A DNA stretch of 64,000 bases. Origin: Candidatus Tenderia electrophaga. GTDB lineage: Bacteria; Pseudomonadota; Gammaproteobacteria; Tenderiales; Tenderiaceae. How positions within the stretch are numbered: position 1 is the stretch's first letter; every line of letters starts with the position of its first letter. The stretch covers positions 2,551,181-2,615,180 of the forward strand of contig CP013099.1 in assembly GCA_001447805.1 (NCBI GenBank), written 5' to 3'. The notes under the pieces are model-generated. The model saw only the letters and a program-made list of their open reading frames with translations. It did no database searches and was not told the origin of the DNA. Of this stretch, positions 15,924 to 23,825 are shown piece by piece. The position numbers and the translations under genes were made by a program.

Positions 15924-18386
15924 TTACAGAGTAGCGCGCCGCAGCCGCAAGGCATTGGTAATGACCGACACCGAGCTGAAACTCATCGCCGCGGCGGCGA
16001 TGATGGGCGAGAGCAGCAGACCGAAGAAGGGATACAACACCCCGGCGGCTACCGGCACGCCCGATGCGTTGTAAATGAAGGCGAAGAACAGATTCTGGCG
16101 GATGTTGCGCATGGTGGCGCGGCTCAAACGGCGGGCGCGGACGATACCGCGCAGATCGCCCTTGACCAGGGTCACCCCGGCGCTTTCCATCGCCACATCA
16201 GTGCCTGTGCCCATGGCGATTCCCACCTGGGCCTGGGCCAGGGCCGGTGCATCGTTGATGCCGTCGCCGGCCATGGCGACGATGCGCCCATCGGCCTGGA
16301 GCTGTTTGACCACGGCGGCTTTCTGATCCGGCAGCACCTCGGCCTGGACCTTATCGATATCGAGCCTGGCGGCCACCGCCTCGGCGGTCTTGCGATTATC
16401 GCCGGTGAGCATGACGATCTGGATACCCTCGTCATGCAAAAATTTAATCGCCTCCGGCGTGGTCTCCTTGATCGGATCGGCCACGCCGATGAGTCCGGCG
16501 GCTCGACCGTCGACGGCCAGGAACATCACCGTCTGCCCCTCGCCGCGCTGGGCATCGGCCTGGGCGGACAGTTTGCCCGCGTCGATGCCGAGATCCTGCA
16601 ATAACTTGATATTACCCAGGGCGATCTTGCGGCCGTCCACCACCCCAGTGACACCCTTACCGGTAACCGACTGGAAGTCATCCGCCGACGCCAGTTCCAC
16701 TTTGCGCTTCTCCGCGCCACGCACAATGGCCGCCGCCAGGGGATGCTCGCTGCCACGCTCGACACTGGCGGACAGGCGCACGATCCCGGCCTCGTCGAAG
16801 CCTTCGGCCGGGGTCACGCTCACCAATTCGGGATGGCCTTCGGTGAGGGTGCCGGTCTTGTCGACAATCAGGGTATCCACCTTGCGCATCACCTCCAGCG
16901 CCTCGGCGTTCTTGAACAGCACGCCCATCATCGCCCCGCGGCCGGTGCCGACCATGATGGACATGGGTGTGGCGAGACCGAGCGCGCAGGGACAGGCGAT
17001 GATCAACACCGCGACGGCATTGATCACCGCATGGGCGAGCCGCGGTTCCGGTCCCCACATACCCCAGACGATAAAGGTGATCACGGCGATGATCACCACC
17101 GCCGGCACGAAATAACCGGAGACGATATCCACCAGTTTCTGGATCGGGGCGCGGGAGCGCTGCGCCTCGGCAACCATTTGCACGATCTGCGCCAGCAGCG
17201 TTTCGGCACCGACCTTTTCCGCCGTCATCAACAGGCCACCGGTGCCGTTGACCGTGGCACCGATCACCTTGGCACCGGCACTCTTTTCCACCGGGATCGG
17301 TTCGCCGGTGACCATGGATTCATCGACATGGCTCTGGCCGTCGACCACGGTGCCGTCCACTGGCACCTTTTCGCCGGGGCGGATGCGCAGCTTGTCGCCG
17401 GGCTGGACCTGCTCCAGCGGGATGTCTTCTTCCGTACCGTCATCACGGACGATGCGCGCCGTCTTCGGCGCCAGGCCGAGTAATAATTTGATCGCGGCGT
17501 TGGTCTGGCTGCGGGCACGCAACTCCAGCACCTGTCCCAGCAACACCAGCGCCGTGATCACGGCGGCGGCCTCGAAATAGACCGGTACCACCCCCATCTC
17601 ATTGAACACCGAACGCGGAAAAATATTCGGCATGAGAGCGGCCACCATGCTGTAACCCCAGGCCACCGCCACGCCCAGGCCGATGAGGGTAAACATGTTG
17701 AGATGGCGCGTAATGACCGACTGCACGGCGCGGACATAGAAAATCCAGCCGCCCCACAGCACTGCCGGCGTTGCCAGGATCATCTCGGTCCACTGGCGCA
17801 GTTTAGGATCGATGATCCCCGCCATCTGCTCGGGCCAGAATTCCGCCGCCATGGCACTGAGGAAGACCGGGATGGCCAGCACGGCGCTGACCCAGAAGCG
17901 GCGGCTCATGTCGCGCAGCTCGGCGTTGTCTTCCTCTTCCGCCGCGACCGTGCGCGGCTCCAGGGCCATGCCGCACTTGGGGCAGCTGCCGGGATGATCC
18001 TGAACGATCTCAGGATGCATGGGGCAGGTGTATTCGGTTTTTGTGGTTGGGGCGGGAACACCCTTCGGCTCAAGGGCCATCCCGCACTTCGGACAACTGC
18101 CCGGTCCTTGCTGCTCGATTTCAGGATGCATGGGGCAGGTATACAGAGCAGAGGTATCCGCCGTCTCAGGCTCGACAGCCGCCTCCACTGAATGGCCATG
18201 AGATTTCCCGCCGCAGCAGGCGTGGTCGTGTTCCACCTGCCCCCGGGTGTATTTCAGTGGCGTGGCCTTGAACTTGTGCAAACAGATCTCGCTGCAAAAA
18301 CGATACTGCTGGCCATCATGCTCGATAACATATGGTGAGCCCTCAGAGACACTCATACCGCATACCGGATCTTTTTCTGCTTTCAT
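15924..18386 (-). CDS. Copper-type P1B-ATPase with N-terminal YHS and two CPMHPEI modules
   Basis: Metal-translocating ATPase of 820 residues. Residues 1-40 form a YHS domain ([21 protein letters not shown]); two repeats of TCPMHPEI...[13 protein letters not shown] follow at about 82-107 and 119-144 (heavy-metal-binding domains seen in SilP/CopA-like pumps). The core then shows TGE at 360-362, the CPC ion site [12 protein letters not shown] (CPC at 465-467), the phosphorylated Asp in DKTGT (D509), SEHPLA and [14 protein letters not shown] plus the N-terminal modules point to Cu(I) or Ag(I) export. There is no classic HMA domain. The gene follows the Met-rich periplasmic protein by 83 bases. 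Confidence 0.93.
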   Translation of the reverse strand: MKAEKDPVCGMSVSEGSPYVIEHDGQQYRFCSEICLHKFKATPLKYTRGQVEHDHACCGGKSHGHSVEAAVEPETADTSALYTCPMHPEIEQQGPGSCPKCGMALEPKGVPAPTTKTEYTCPMHPEIVQDHPGSCPKCGMALEPRTVAAEEEDNAELRDMSRRFWVSAVLAIPVFLSAMAAEFWPEQMAGIIDPKLRQWTEMILATPAVLWGGWIFYVRAVQSVITRHLNMFTLIGLGVAVAWGYSMVAALMPNIFPRSVFNEMGVVPVYFEAAAVITALVLLGQVLELRARSQTNAAIKLLLGLAPKTARIVRDDGTEEDIPLEQVQPGDKLRIRPGEKVPVDGTVVDGQSHVDESMVTGEPIPVEKSAGAKVIGATVNGTGGLLMTAEKVGAETLLAQIVQMVAEAQRSRAPIQKLVDIVSGYFVPAVVIIAVITFIVWGMWGPEPRLAHAVINAVAVLIIACPCALGLATPMSIMVGTGRGAMMGVLFKNAEALEVMRKVDTLIVDKTGTLTEGHPELVSVTPAEGFDEAGIVRLSASVERGSEHPLAAAIVRGAEKRKVELASADDFQSVTGKGVTGVVDGRKIALGNIKLLQDLGIDAGKLSAQADAQRGEGQTVMFLAVDGRAAGLIGVADPIKETTPEAIKFLHDEGIQIVMLTGDNRKTAEAVAARLDIDKVQAEVLPDQKAAVVKQLQADGRIVAMAGDGINDAPALAQAQVGIAMGTGTDVAMESAGVTLVKGDLRGIVRARRLSRATMRNIRQNLFFAFIYNASGVPVAAGVLYPFFGLLLSPIIAAAAMSFSSVSVITNALRLRRATL

Positions 18387-18469
18387 CCTTATCCCTCACC
18401 TCCTTGCAGCACCGCCGCGAATCCCGTCAGCCGCAACAAAGTCATGTGTGTCAGGGGAGCGCGTGTTCG

Positions 18470-18964
18470 TTATTTTTTCATTTCACCATGTTCACTACGC
18501 TGTTGCATCATCATTTGTCCCATCATTTGTTCCATCATCTGCTGCATCATGTCCAGACGGCGCGCCATCATTTTCTGGCGCTCATCCATGGACATGCTAC
18601 CCGCTCCGGACTTCTCGCCTGAACCCGTCTTTCCACCGGGACTACTCCGCATCATCATGCCCGGACCCATCATCCCCCGCATGTTGCCCATCATTTCGTG
18701 CATCTGCGTCATATGCTCCTGCATCAGTCGCATGCGTTCTTCTGGATCATCGGTCTTCTGGGCTCGGCCCATGGTTTCTTGCATAGCCTGCATCTGATCC
18801 TGCATCCGGTCCATGTCCATCATGTTCATGCCCATACCGGGGGAAGACGCCGCCTGACCGCTCATACGCCCTTGCGAGGGAGGATGGCGATCATCGGCTT
18901 GGACCACGGAAAACCCTATGGCCAAGCACACGGCGGTGGGAATCAAAACGTGTTTCAGGTTCAT
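18470..18964 (-). CDS. Methionine-rich periplasmic protein, probable copper binder
   Basis: Protein of 164 residues with a Sec signal peptide (MNLKHVLIPTAVCLAIGFSV, cleavage near VQADD). The mature part is extremely rich in Met (clusters such as GMGMNMMDMDRM, MMGNMRGMMGPGMMM and MMQQMMEQMMGQMMM) with Gln/Glu between, probably a coiled helix. Met clusters bind Cu(I) in many periplasmic copper proteins, so a copper-buffering role is likely though the family is not named. The ATG at 18964 has AAAGGAG upstream. It sits between the merR pair and the copper ATPase. Confidence 0.7.
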   Translation of the reverse strand: MNLKHVLIPTAVCLAIGFSVVQADDRHPPSQGRMSGQAASSPGMGMNMMDMDRMQDQMQAMQETMGRAQKTDDPEERMRLMQEHMTQMHEMMGNMRGMMGPGMMMRSSPGGKTGSGEKSGAGSMSMDERQKMMARRLDMMQQMMEQMMGQMMMQQRSEHGEMKK

Positions 18965-19034
18965 CGTCGTTTCTCCTTTACATTGTTCGGCAATCCTTGA
19001 AATCACCGGGTGAATACGCGGGTTATACCGGCCT

Positions 19035-19454
19035 TTAGTGTTGCCGCTCAAGCCCTATCGATTCGATCAACGCCTGCACGTCGCGTCCATACGGAACGGC
19101 GCCTGGCCGTCGCTCCCATCTTTTCAGCGCGGTATCTAAAAGAACCTGCAGACGTTCAAGCCGCACTAACCTTGTCCGATTACGCTCAGCTTTATTGGCT
19201 ATCATCCGATGTACTTCCGGGCAGCTTGTATCCCGCCGTTCACTCGCCACCAGAATCTCAGCAATCTCTTTCAGAGAGAATCCAAGCATTCTCGCCTGAT
19301 GAATAAAATACAGCCGTCCAGCGTCGCCCTGGCTGAACAATCGGTACCGATTATCCGGGTGCCGCTGTGGTTGAAGCAGACCGATACGAAGGTAGTGACG
19401 CACGGCATCGGGTGTCACCCCGACCCGCCTGGCCAATTCGGTTACCGTCATCAT
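19035..19454 (-). CDS. MerR-family regulator (paralogue lacking the second sensor Cys)
   Basis: Transcription factor of 139 residues with the N-terminal MerR winged-helix domain (VTELARRVGVTPDAVRHYLR) and a dimerisation helix. A Cys at residue 78 (SCPEVH) aligns with C78 of the neighbouring MerR paralogue, but the C-terminal Cys of that protein (VC in VPIGDSVCLLIEG) is Gln here (VPYGRDVQALIES). It may therefore respond to a different signal or act without metal. The ATG at 19454 lies downstream of the MerR-type promoter at 19492-19523, suggesting autoregulation. Confidence 0.85.
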   Translation of the reverse strand: MMTVTELARRVGVTPDAVRHYLRIGLLQPQRHPDNRYRLFSQGDAGRLYFIHQARMLGFSLKEIAEILVASERRDTSCPEVHRMIANKAERNRTRLVRLERLQVLLDTALKRWERRPGAVPYGRDVQALIESIGLERQH

Positions 19455-19491
19455 CTTCGCGTCCTCGCTTGATTGCCCCGCATTCGCTTCA

Positions 19492-19523
19492 AGTATAGAA
19501 CCTTGGTGCAACACCACGGTCAA
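19492..19523 (-). promoter_or_regulatory. MerR-type promoter/operator between the two merR genes
   Basis: On the minus strand TTGACC (19523-19518) and TATACT (19497-19492) are 20 bases apart, the long spacing used by MerR activators. The spacer holds a near-perfect dyad, ACCGTGGTG-TTG-CACCAAGGT (8 of 9 positions pair). The start of the second merR at 19454 lies about 38 bases downstream of the -10. Its core GGTGTTGCAC recurs upstream of the DUF2933-DUF5676-ftsH operon. Confidence 0.8.
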
Positions 19524-19539
19524 GCTCCAGGATGGTATT

Positions 19540-19947
19540 TCATTCGGTTTCCCCTTCAATGAGGAGGCACACCGAATCGCCGATCGGTACGCCGTCCGGC
19601 ATTGATTTCCAACGCTCAAGCGCCGTCTCCATGCGTGCTTGCACGGCATTCAGCTCGTCCACCCTTTGCCGATTTTCGTCGATCCGTGCCTCGATAATCT
19701 CACGCACCCGGGGACAGGGGGAACGTCCTTGCCCCGCCTCACGGACGATTTCGTTGATTTCCTTAAGGGTATATCCCAATCGCTTGGCCTGGAGGATAAA
19801 CCGCACCCGCTGGACATCGGACCCGGAGTAAAGCTGGTACCTGTTGCTGGAATCACGACTTGGCGCGAGCAGGCCCTTGCGCGTGTAGTGACGTATCGCG
19901 TCGACGCTGACACCGGTTTGTTTGGCGACTTCCCCGATCCTAAGCAT
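19540..19947 (-). CDS. MerR-family metal-responsive regulator
   Basis: Regulator of 135 residues. The DNA-binding domain begins MLRIGEVAKQTGVSVDAIRH, followed by a long helix. Two cysteines, C78 (SPCPRVREII) and C127 (DSVCLLIEGE), are placed as in the CueR/ZntR/CadR branch, where a loop cysteine pair binds metal. Which metal is not decided by sequence; copper fits the neighbours. It ends 17 bases before the -35 of the shared operator and starts 9 bases after the stop of the beta-propeller gene. Confidence 0.88.
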   Translation of the reverse strand: MLRIGEVAKQTGVSVDAIRHYTRKGLLAPSRDSSNRYQLYSGSDVQRVRFILQAKRLGYTLKEINEIVREAGQGRSPCPRVREIIEARIDENRQRVDELNAVQARMETALERWKSMPDGVPIGDSVCLLIEGETE

Positions 19948-19956
19948 GGCGTCCCC

Positions 19957-21012
19957 CTAGCGGTCGAGTACAACCATCTGGTGCGCGACGCCCTTGCCGA
20001 TGGCGATCGAGCCGTGCACGGTCAGAGACTTGGGCTCTATGATCCAAATCTTCGGTTCCTTGCGGCTTGAAACATAAAGCTTGCCCACCGCGTCGACGTA
20101 TTCGACGTGATAGGGCGCCGGTTGCAAATCGATGGATTTTTGCTCGTCGCCTAGCAGGTCGATACGTACGAGCTTGCCCTCCCCTTTACTGGTGGCAAAC
20201 AGCCAGCGGCCATCATTGGAAACATCCAAGCCGTGGGGTTCTCGGCCTACGGCATAGCGCTTCTCGACTTCCCCCCGGCTTAAATCCAACGCAACCGCTT
20301 GCCCGTCGCCGACATTGGCCACGAACAATGTTTTGCCGTCCGGCGCCAGCGCCATATGTTCCGGTTCTTTGCCAACTGCTAATTCACGTTTGACGTTCCA
20401 GACACGGGTATCGATCTCGCTCACCGTGCCGGACAAGGCGTTTGAGACATAAAGATTGCTGCCGTCCCTGTTGAACAATGCATAATTGGGCGAGTCTCCG
20501 GTCTGGACCTCCTTTACCACCGACATGGATGCCAGATCGATCACCGAGATACCGCCGACGCCGGAGTGCACGGCGATGGCGTATTTCCCATCCGGCGACA
20601 CGGCCATATGATGGGTGAGCCCGCGCACGGCAACCCGGCGCAGGACACGACCGTGCTCTGGGTGGACCATGGAAACATAGCTTGGAGTGTTAGCTGAGGA
20701 CTCCTGCGAACCGGCTGCGTGATGGCCCGCATGCTCGGCCTCGCTCACCGCCGCCGGTTTGACCGCGCCAGTCGCCGCGTCGGCTCCCACCGGTTGCATG
20801 CTGCCGGCCACCAGGTAGTCGCTGTTTGGACTGGCGGCCAGACCATGGGCGTTTTCAAGTTCCGTAACACGACCGATGACCTTATCTGTTTTCAGATCGA
20901 TAATCGCAAGGTCGTTGGCCTCCCCGGTGGGGACATACATCTGTAGCGCTGCGTTGGTAACGGCCGGGAATAACAGCGCCAGCACCGATAGATAATTCAC
21001 CGTTCTTTTCAT
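19957..21012 (-). CDS. Periplasmic YVTN-type beta-propeller protein
   Basis: Protein of 351 residues with a signal peptide (MKRTVNYLSVLALLFPAVTNA) and repeated propeller blades: LAIIDLKTDKVIGRV, MAVSPDGKYAIAVHSG, LYVSNALSGTVSEID, MALAPDGKTLFVANVGD and so on. These YVTN-like repeats occur in periplasmic surface-layer or cytochrome-like proteins; no haem motif is seen. A His/Ala insert (EAEHAGHHAAGSQ) sits between blades. Function unknown, perhaps a copper-linked periplasmic factor. The ATG at 21012 follows AGGAGGATATGAACA, a strong site. Confidence 0.75.
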   Translation of the reverse strand: MKRTVNYLSVLALLFPAVTNAALQMYVPTGEANDLAIIDLKTDKVIGRVTELENAHGLAASPNSDYLVAGSMQPVGADAATGAVKPAAVSEAEHAGHHAAGSQESSANTPSYVSMVHPEHGRVLRRVAVRGLTHHMAVSPDGKYAIAVHSGVGGISVIDLASMSVVKEVQTGDSPNYALFNRDGSNLYVSNALSGTVSEIDTRVWNVKRELAVGKEPEHMALAPDGKTLFVANVGDGQAVALDLSRGEVEKRYAVGREPHGLDVSNDGRWLFATSKGEGKLVRIDLLGDEQKSIDLQPAPYHVEYVDAVGKLYVSSRKEPKIWIIEPKSLTVHGSIAIGKGVAHQMVVLDR

Positions 21013-21069
21013 TGTTCATATCCTCCTTGAGCATCGATTAGCGGTGTACGTGACTACGCGGCTGCTCTG

Positions 21070-21187
21070 TTACCTACGACCTCCGGACACATATTTGACC
21101 GGCGCAGCGATGAGCAAGATCACCCAAAAGATGATCCCGAACCCACAGTGTCCGGTCGCTCCAGCCCTTCCCTGGGCTTCGCGACAT
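21070..21187 (-). pseudogene. Possible frameshifted tiny membrane-protein gene
   Basis: A strong ribosome site (GGGAGG) sits 5 bases before an ATG at 21187 that opens MSRSPGKGWSD. The next frame then encodes a convincing hydrophobic peptide, GHCGFGIIFWVILLIAAPVK, ending at a TAA at 21070-21072 and lacking any start of its own. One indel in between would join the two into a membrane peptide of about 38 residues. This could be a real frameshift, a sequencing error, or chance. The remaining bases of the 21013-21277 gap show nothing else. Confidence 0.35.
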
Positions 21188-21277
21188 AAGAACCTCCCTG
21201 TTCAAAAAGCCAAATCCCCAGCGCCAACCGTTGCCGTCGTGCATCACTCCATATGGCTCATAGATTGCTTTTGACGG

Positions 21278-21964
21278 TTAATGTTCGTGTTCATGACCAT
21301 CATCGTGACGATCCTTTGGCTGCGCAGTCGCGCCGCCGTTTGCCACATCCATATTCGTCATCGCCTGATCTTCACGGGCATGGTCCGTACCATGACTATC
21401 TTCCTCCTCGTGGTGCTCCTTCGCCATCTCCACCGCGCCACTAGCGGCAGATGTTTCACTTGCATGGCCATGCCCACCGCCATCAGCATGTTCATGGGCA
21501 TGACCTTCCCCTTCAGCTTTTGGAAGCGACATCACTCCCAGGCCGTAGCGATACACTACCTCGCCGCCACGCCAGGCGGTAGAGGCCAGCACACCGCCGG
21601 CAATAACCATTGCTGCAATGAATACGGCGCCAAGGGCTTGTTTGCGGCGCACGCGTACCGCGGACCAAATAGCCATCACAAGAAATATAGTAATCGCAGC
21701 AATGGCCCAATTGCGGTGATCAGTCATGGCGGCATGGGAGGGTGTATCGTGGGCCACGGTGTTGTAGGCATATAAACCGGCCAGTCCGGTGACAATCGTG
21801 AAACCTGCGCCGAACCACAGCGCCCAGCGGGCAACGATTTGCCATTGCTCCTTTAATGGCGACTTGATAAATGGCGTAACCACAAAAAGCCCTGTCGCCA
21901 GCGACAGCAGCGCTACCGTAAAGTGCACGAAGATGGGATGCCAGTTGGGGATGATTTCAACCAT
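21278..21964 (-). CDS. DUF2231-type membrane protein with long His-rich tail
   Basis: Protein of 228 residues. The first 150 residues hold four TM helices and begin IPNWHPIFVHFTVALLSLA, the signature of the DUF2231 family. The remaining 80 residues are a His/Glu/Asp-rich extramembrane tail (HAHEHADGGGHGHASE, HHEEEDSHGTDHARED, HDDGHEHEH), a likely metal-binding sink. The family is often found in copper and heavy-metal operons, but no transport activity has been shown to my knowledge. It is separated by 48 bases from the PII-like gene upstream. Confidence 0.75.
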   Translation of the reverse strand: MVEIIPNWHPIFVHFTVALLSLATGLFVVTPFIKSPLKEQWQIVARWALWFGAGFTIVTGLAGLYAYNTVAHDTPSHAAMTDHRNWAIAAITIFLVMAIWSAVRVRRKQALGAVFIAAMVIAGGVLASTAWRGGEVVYRYGLGVMSLPKAEGEGHAHEHADGGGHGHASETSAASGAVEMAKEHHEEEDSHGTDHAREDQAMTNMDVANGGATAQPKDRHDDGHEHEH

Positions 21965-22012
21965 ACGATGGTCCTCTGTTTCAAGTGTTTAGTTTAGTTT
22001 ACGTCTACAGCG

Positions 22013-22339
22013 TCAAATCTCGCCGGCGAACGCTTCCGCCCGGGAACGGATCCGGTAGAGTTTCTCCACCGGCAAGATCGCGACGATGCCGTCACCGGCC
22101 TGCCCCACATGGGCGGCATCGATGATGGCGGCCACGATTTGTTCTGCATGTTCTGCTGCCGTGAATATCTCGATCCGAGCATGGCTAGTCAGCCAGTCTC
22201 GCGCATAAAAATTCGCATATTCTCCGTAACCTTTGACCCTGCTCACACTGATGCCCCGCACCCCGAATTCCTGGAGCCGGGATTCCACCTTCTCAAGTGC
22301 ATCAGAGCGGATGATGGCGGTCACTTTTCTGTGGGGCAT
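22013..22339 (-). CDS. PII-like protein of the metal-operon type
   Basis: Small GlnB-fold protein of 108 residues. The N-terminus KVTAIIRSDALEKVESRLQEF and the B-loop-like AGDGIVAILPVEKLYRIR match PII proteins. The T-loop is shortened (KGYGEYANFYARDWLTSHAR) and lacks the uridylylated Tyr context of GlnB/GlnK. PII homologues next to heavy-metal efflux genes form a described branch (PII-NG). Ligand and partner are unknown; a trimeric signalling or metal-sensing role is likely. It is flanked by the DUF2231 gene and the YHS-like gene within the copper operon. Confidence 0.72.
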   Translation of the reverse strand: MPHRKVTAIIRSDALEKVESRLQEFGVRGISVSRVKGYGEYANFYARDWLTSHARIEIFTAAEHAEQIVAAIIDAAHVGQAGDGIVAILPVEKLYRIRSRAEAFAGEI

Positions 22340-22374
22340 AACTTTCTCCTGGTGTAAGATTTAAGATGCAGCGC

Positions 22375-22866
22375 TCAAATACGCGGTGGCGGACGGTTGC
22401 AACAAGCGCCCGGTGTCGCCACCAGATTGTTCAACTCATTTTCTTCGGTATGGCGCGCCCAACCCCGCTTCGAGTTCTGCCACCACCCATTATCAAGCTT
22501 GACGTCCACCTCATGGAGTGCGCGTTCTATCTGCGCCAGGGTCAGTTGCAGCAAGTCATAGCGGACCATGAGCCAGCGACCCACCACATGGCTCTCTTTA
22601 ACACCCATCATCGCCTGCAAGTACTCCGTGACCGCCTGTGCGGTCTCGGAATCCAACGATTCAGCCAGGCGCAATCTCCTCCGCTTGACGACCTCGCCGC
22701 GTTCTTTGGCACGCCTACCGCTGTAGAGTGCGGGTCGGTCATTAAACGTCTCGCGGCATTGTTCGGAACAGAAATGAAAGAACATCTTGTGATATTCCAC
22801 TGTCAACCGTCCGCTATCGACCTTCATTCCGCAAATCGGGCAATGTTCTTCTTTATTGCCGATCAT
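22375..22866 (-). CDS. YHS-like protein with C-terminal HMA-like part
   Basis: Protein of 163 residues. The N-terminus HCPICGMKVD plus FFHFCSEQCRETFNDRP is a divergent YHS/zinc-ribbon pattern. A middle basic stretch (KRRRLRLAESLDSE) leads to a 70-residue part that could be a ferredoxin-like HMA fold without the CxxC, and the protein ends ACCNRPPPRI. I cannot name the family. The ATG at 22866 follows GAGGAGAG. It lies downstream of copB, so it is probably a cytoplasmic metal-handling protein. Confidence 0.6.
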   Translation of the reverse strand: MIGNKEEHCPICGMKVDSGRLTVEYHKMFFHFCSEQCRETFNDRPALYSGRRAKERGEVVKRRRLRLAESLDSETAQAVTEYLQAMMGVKESHVVGRWLMVRYDLLQLTLAQIERALHEVDVKLDNGWWQNSKRGWARHTEENELNNLVATPGACCNRPPPRI

Positions 22867-22914
22867 TTGCGCTCTCCTCTGCGTCGTCCCTAAAGTCGGC
22901 ACCTGTGCTGTCAC

Positions 22915-23805
22915 TCAGAACCAGAAACGCACGCCCGCCACGGCCCGCGTCTCTTTCGTGTCCAACCCCGCGGCGCGGGCGTAGTCAGCGGTACCGCCGA
23001 ACTTGCTGGCCCACTCGATACCGACGTAGGGAGCGAACTCGCGCCGGATCTCGTAGCGCAGCCGAACACCGGCCGTCAGGTCGGACAGGCCTGAACCCAG
23101 GGCGCGCTCAGCATCACGCTTGCCGTAGAAATCAGCCTCGAGACTCGGCTGCAATATCAGTCGCTGCGCCAATAGCAGATCATATTCGCCATCAAGGCGC
23201 AGTGCGGTACGGCCTTCGTCACCGACATACCCGGCGACGTCCAGCTCAAACCAGTAAGGCGCCAGTCCCTGGATACCGAACGCCAGCCAGTTGCGATCCG
23301 GTGTCACGCCACTGTCCTGGCGCACACCGAGCTGTGTATCCCAGAACGGTGCGATCGCATGCCCCCAGAGCAACTCCGTTCTCGCCTCTTCAAGCTCGCC
23401 CGCATCGATGTCACCCTCGGCCTTTAGCACCAGACGGTTGTAATCGCGGCCGTACCAGCCCTGCAGGTCATAGGTCAACGAGGTATTGCCGCTGGTACGA
23501 ACAGACTCGAAGCGATCGACCAAGAGCATGCCGAAATTCATCTCGTCCGCCTCGACCGGCCGGGTTAAGGAATCGAAAGTGTATCCGTCTGAATAGGCAT
23601 GCGGGTCGCGCGCGCCCGAGACGCCTGATTCCTCATCCGCCTTCCCCATTGCATCCGACATAGCGCCATGGTCCATTGAAGCGGAGCCCATCGGTTGCTC
23701 CATCGTCATTCGCTCATGATCCGCCGCATCCCGGGCCCAAAGCGGGGGAAAATTCAGCGCCATGATGGCGACAGCAATCATAATCGTGCTCTTCATCATC
23801 TTCAT
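22915..23805 (-). CDS. copB: Copper resistance protein B, outer-membrane barrel
   Basis: Protein of about 296 residues with a signal peptide (MKMMKSTIMIAVAIMALNFP) and a short Met/His-rich segment (ERMTMEQPMGSASMDHGAM), then a beta-barrel ending in Phe (AVAGVRFWF), as expected for an outer-membrane protein. Text such as YEIRREFAPYVGIEWASKFG and DLTAGVRLRYEIR is typical of CopB/PcoB. The start may be any of four nearby ATGs (23817, 23805, 23799, 23796). It is in one operon with copA, from which it is separated by about 20 bases. It assists copper resistance in an unknown way, probably by binding or moving copper. Confidence 0.88.
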   Translation of the reverse strand: MKMMKSTIMIAVAIMALNFPPLWARDAADHERMTMEQPMGSASMDHGAMSDAMGKADEESGVSGARDPHAYSDGYTFDSLTRPVEADEMNFGMLLVDRFESVRTSGNTSLTYDLQGWYGRDYNRLVLKAEGDIDAGELEEARTELLWGHAIAPFWDTQLGVRQDSGVTPDRNWLAFGIQGLAPYWFELDVAGYVGDEGRTALRLDGEYDLLLAQRLILQPSLEADFYGKRDAERALGSGLSDLTAGVRLRYEIRREFAPYVGIEWASKFGGTADYARAAGLDTKETRAVAGVRFWF

Positions 23806-23825
23806 TCCCTTCGACATGCTCTGGT

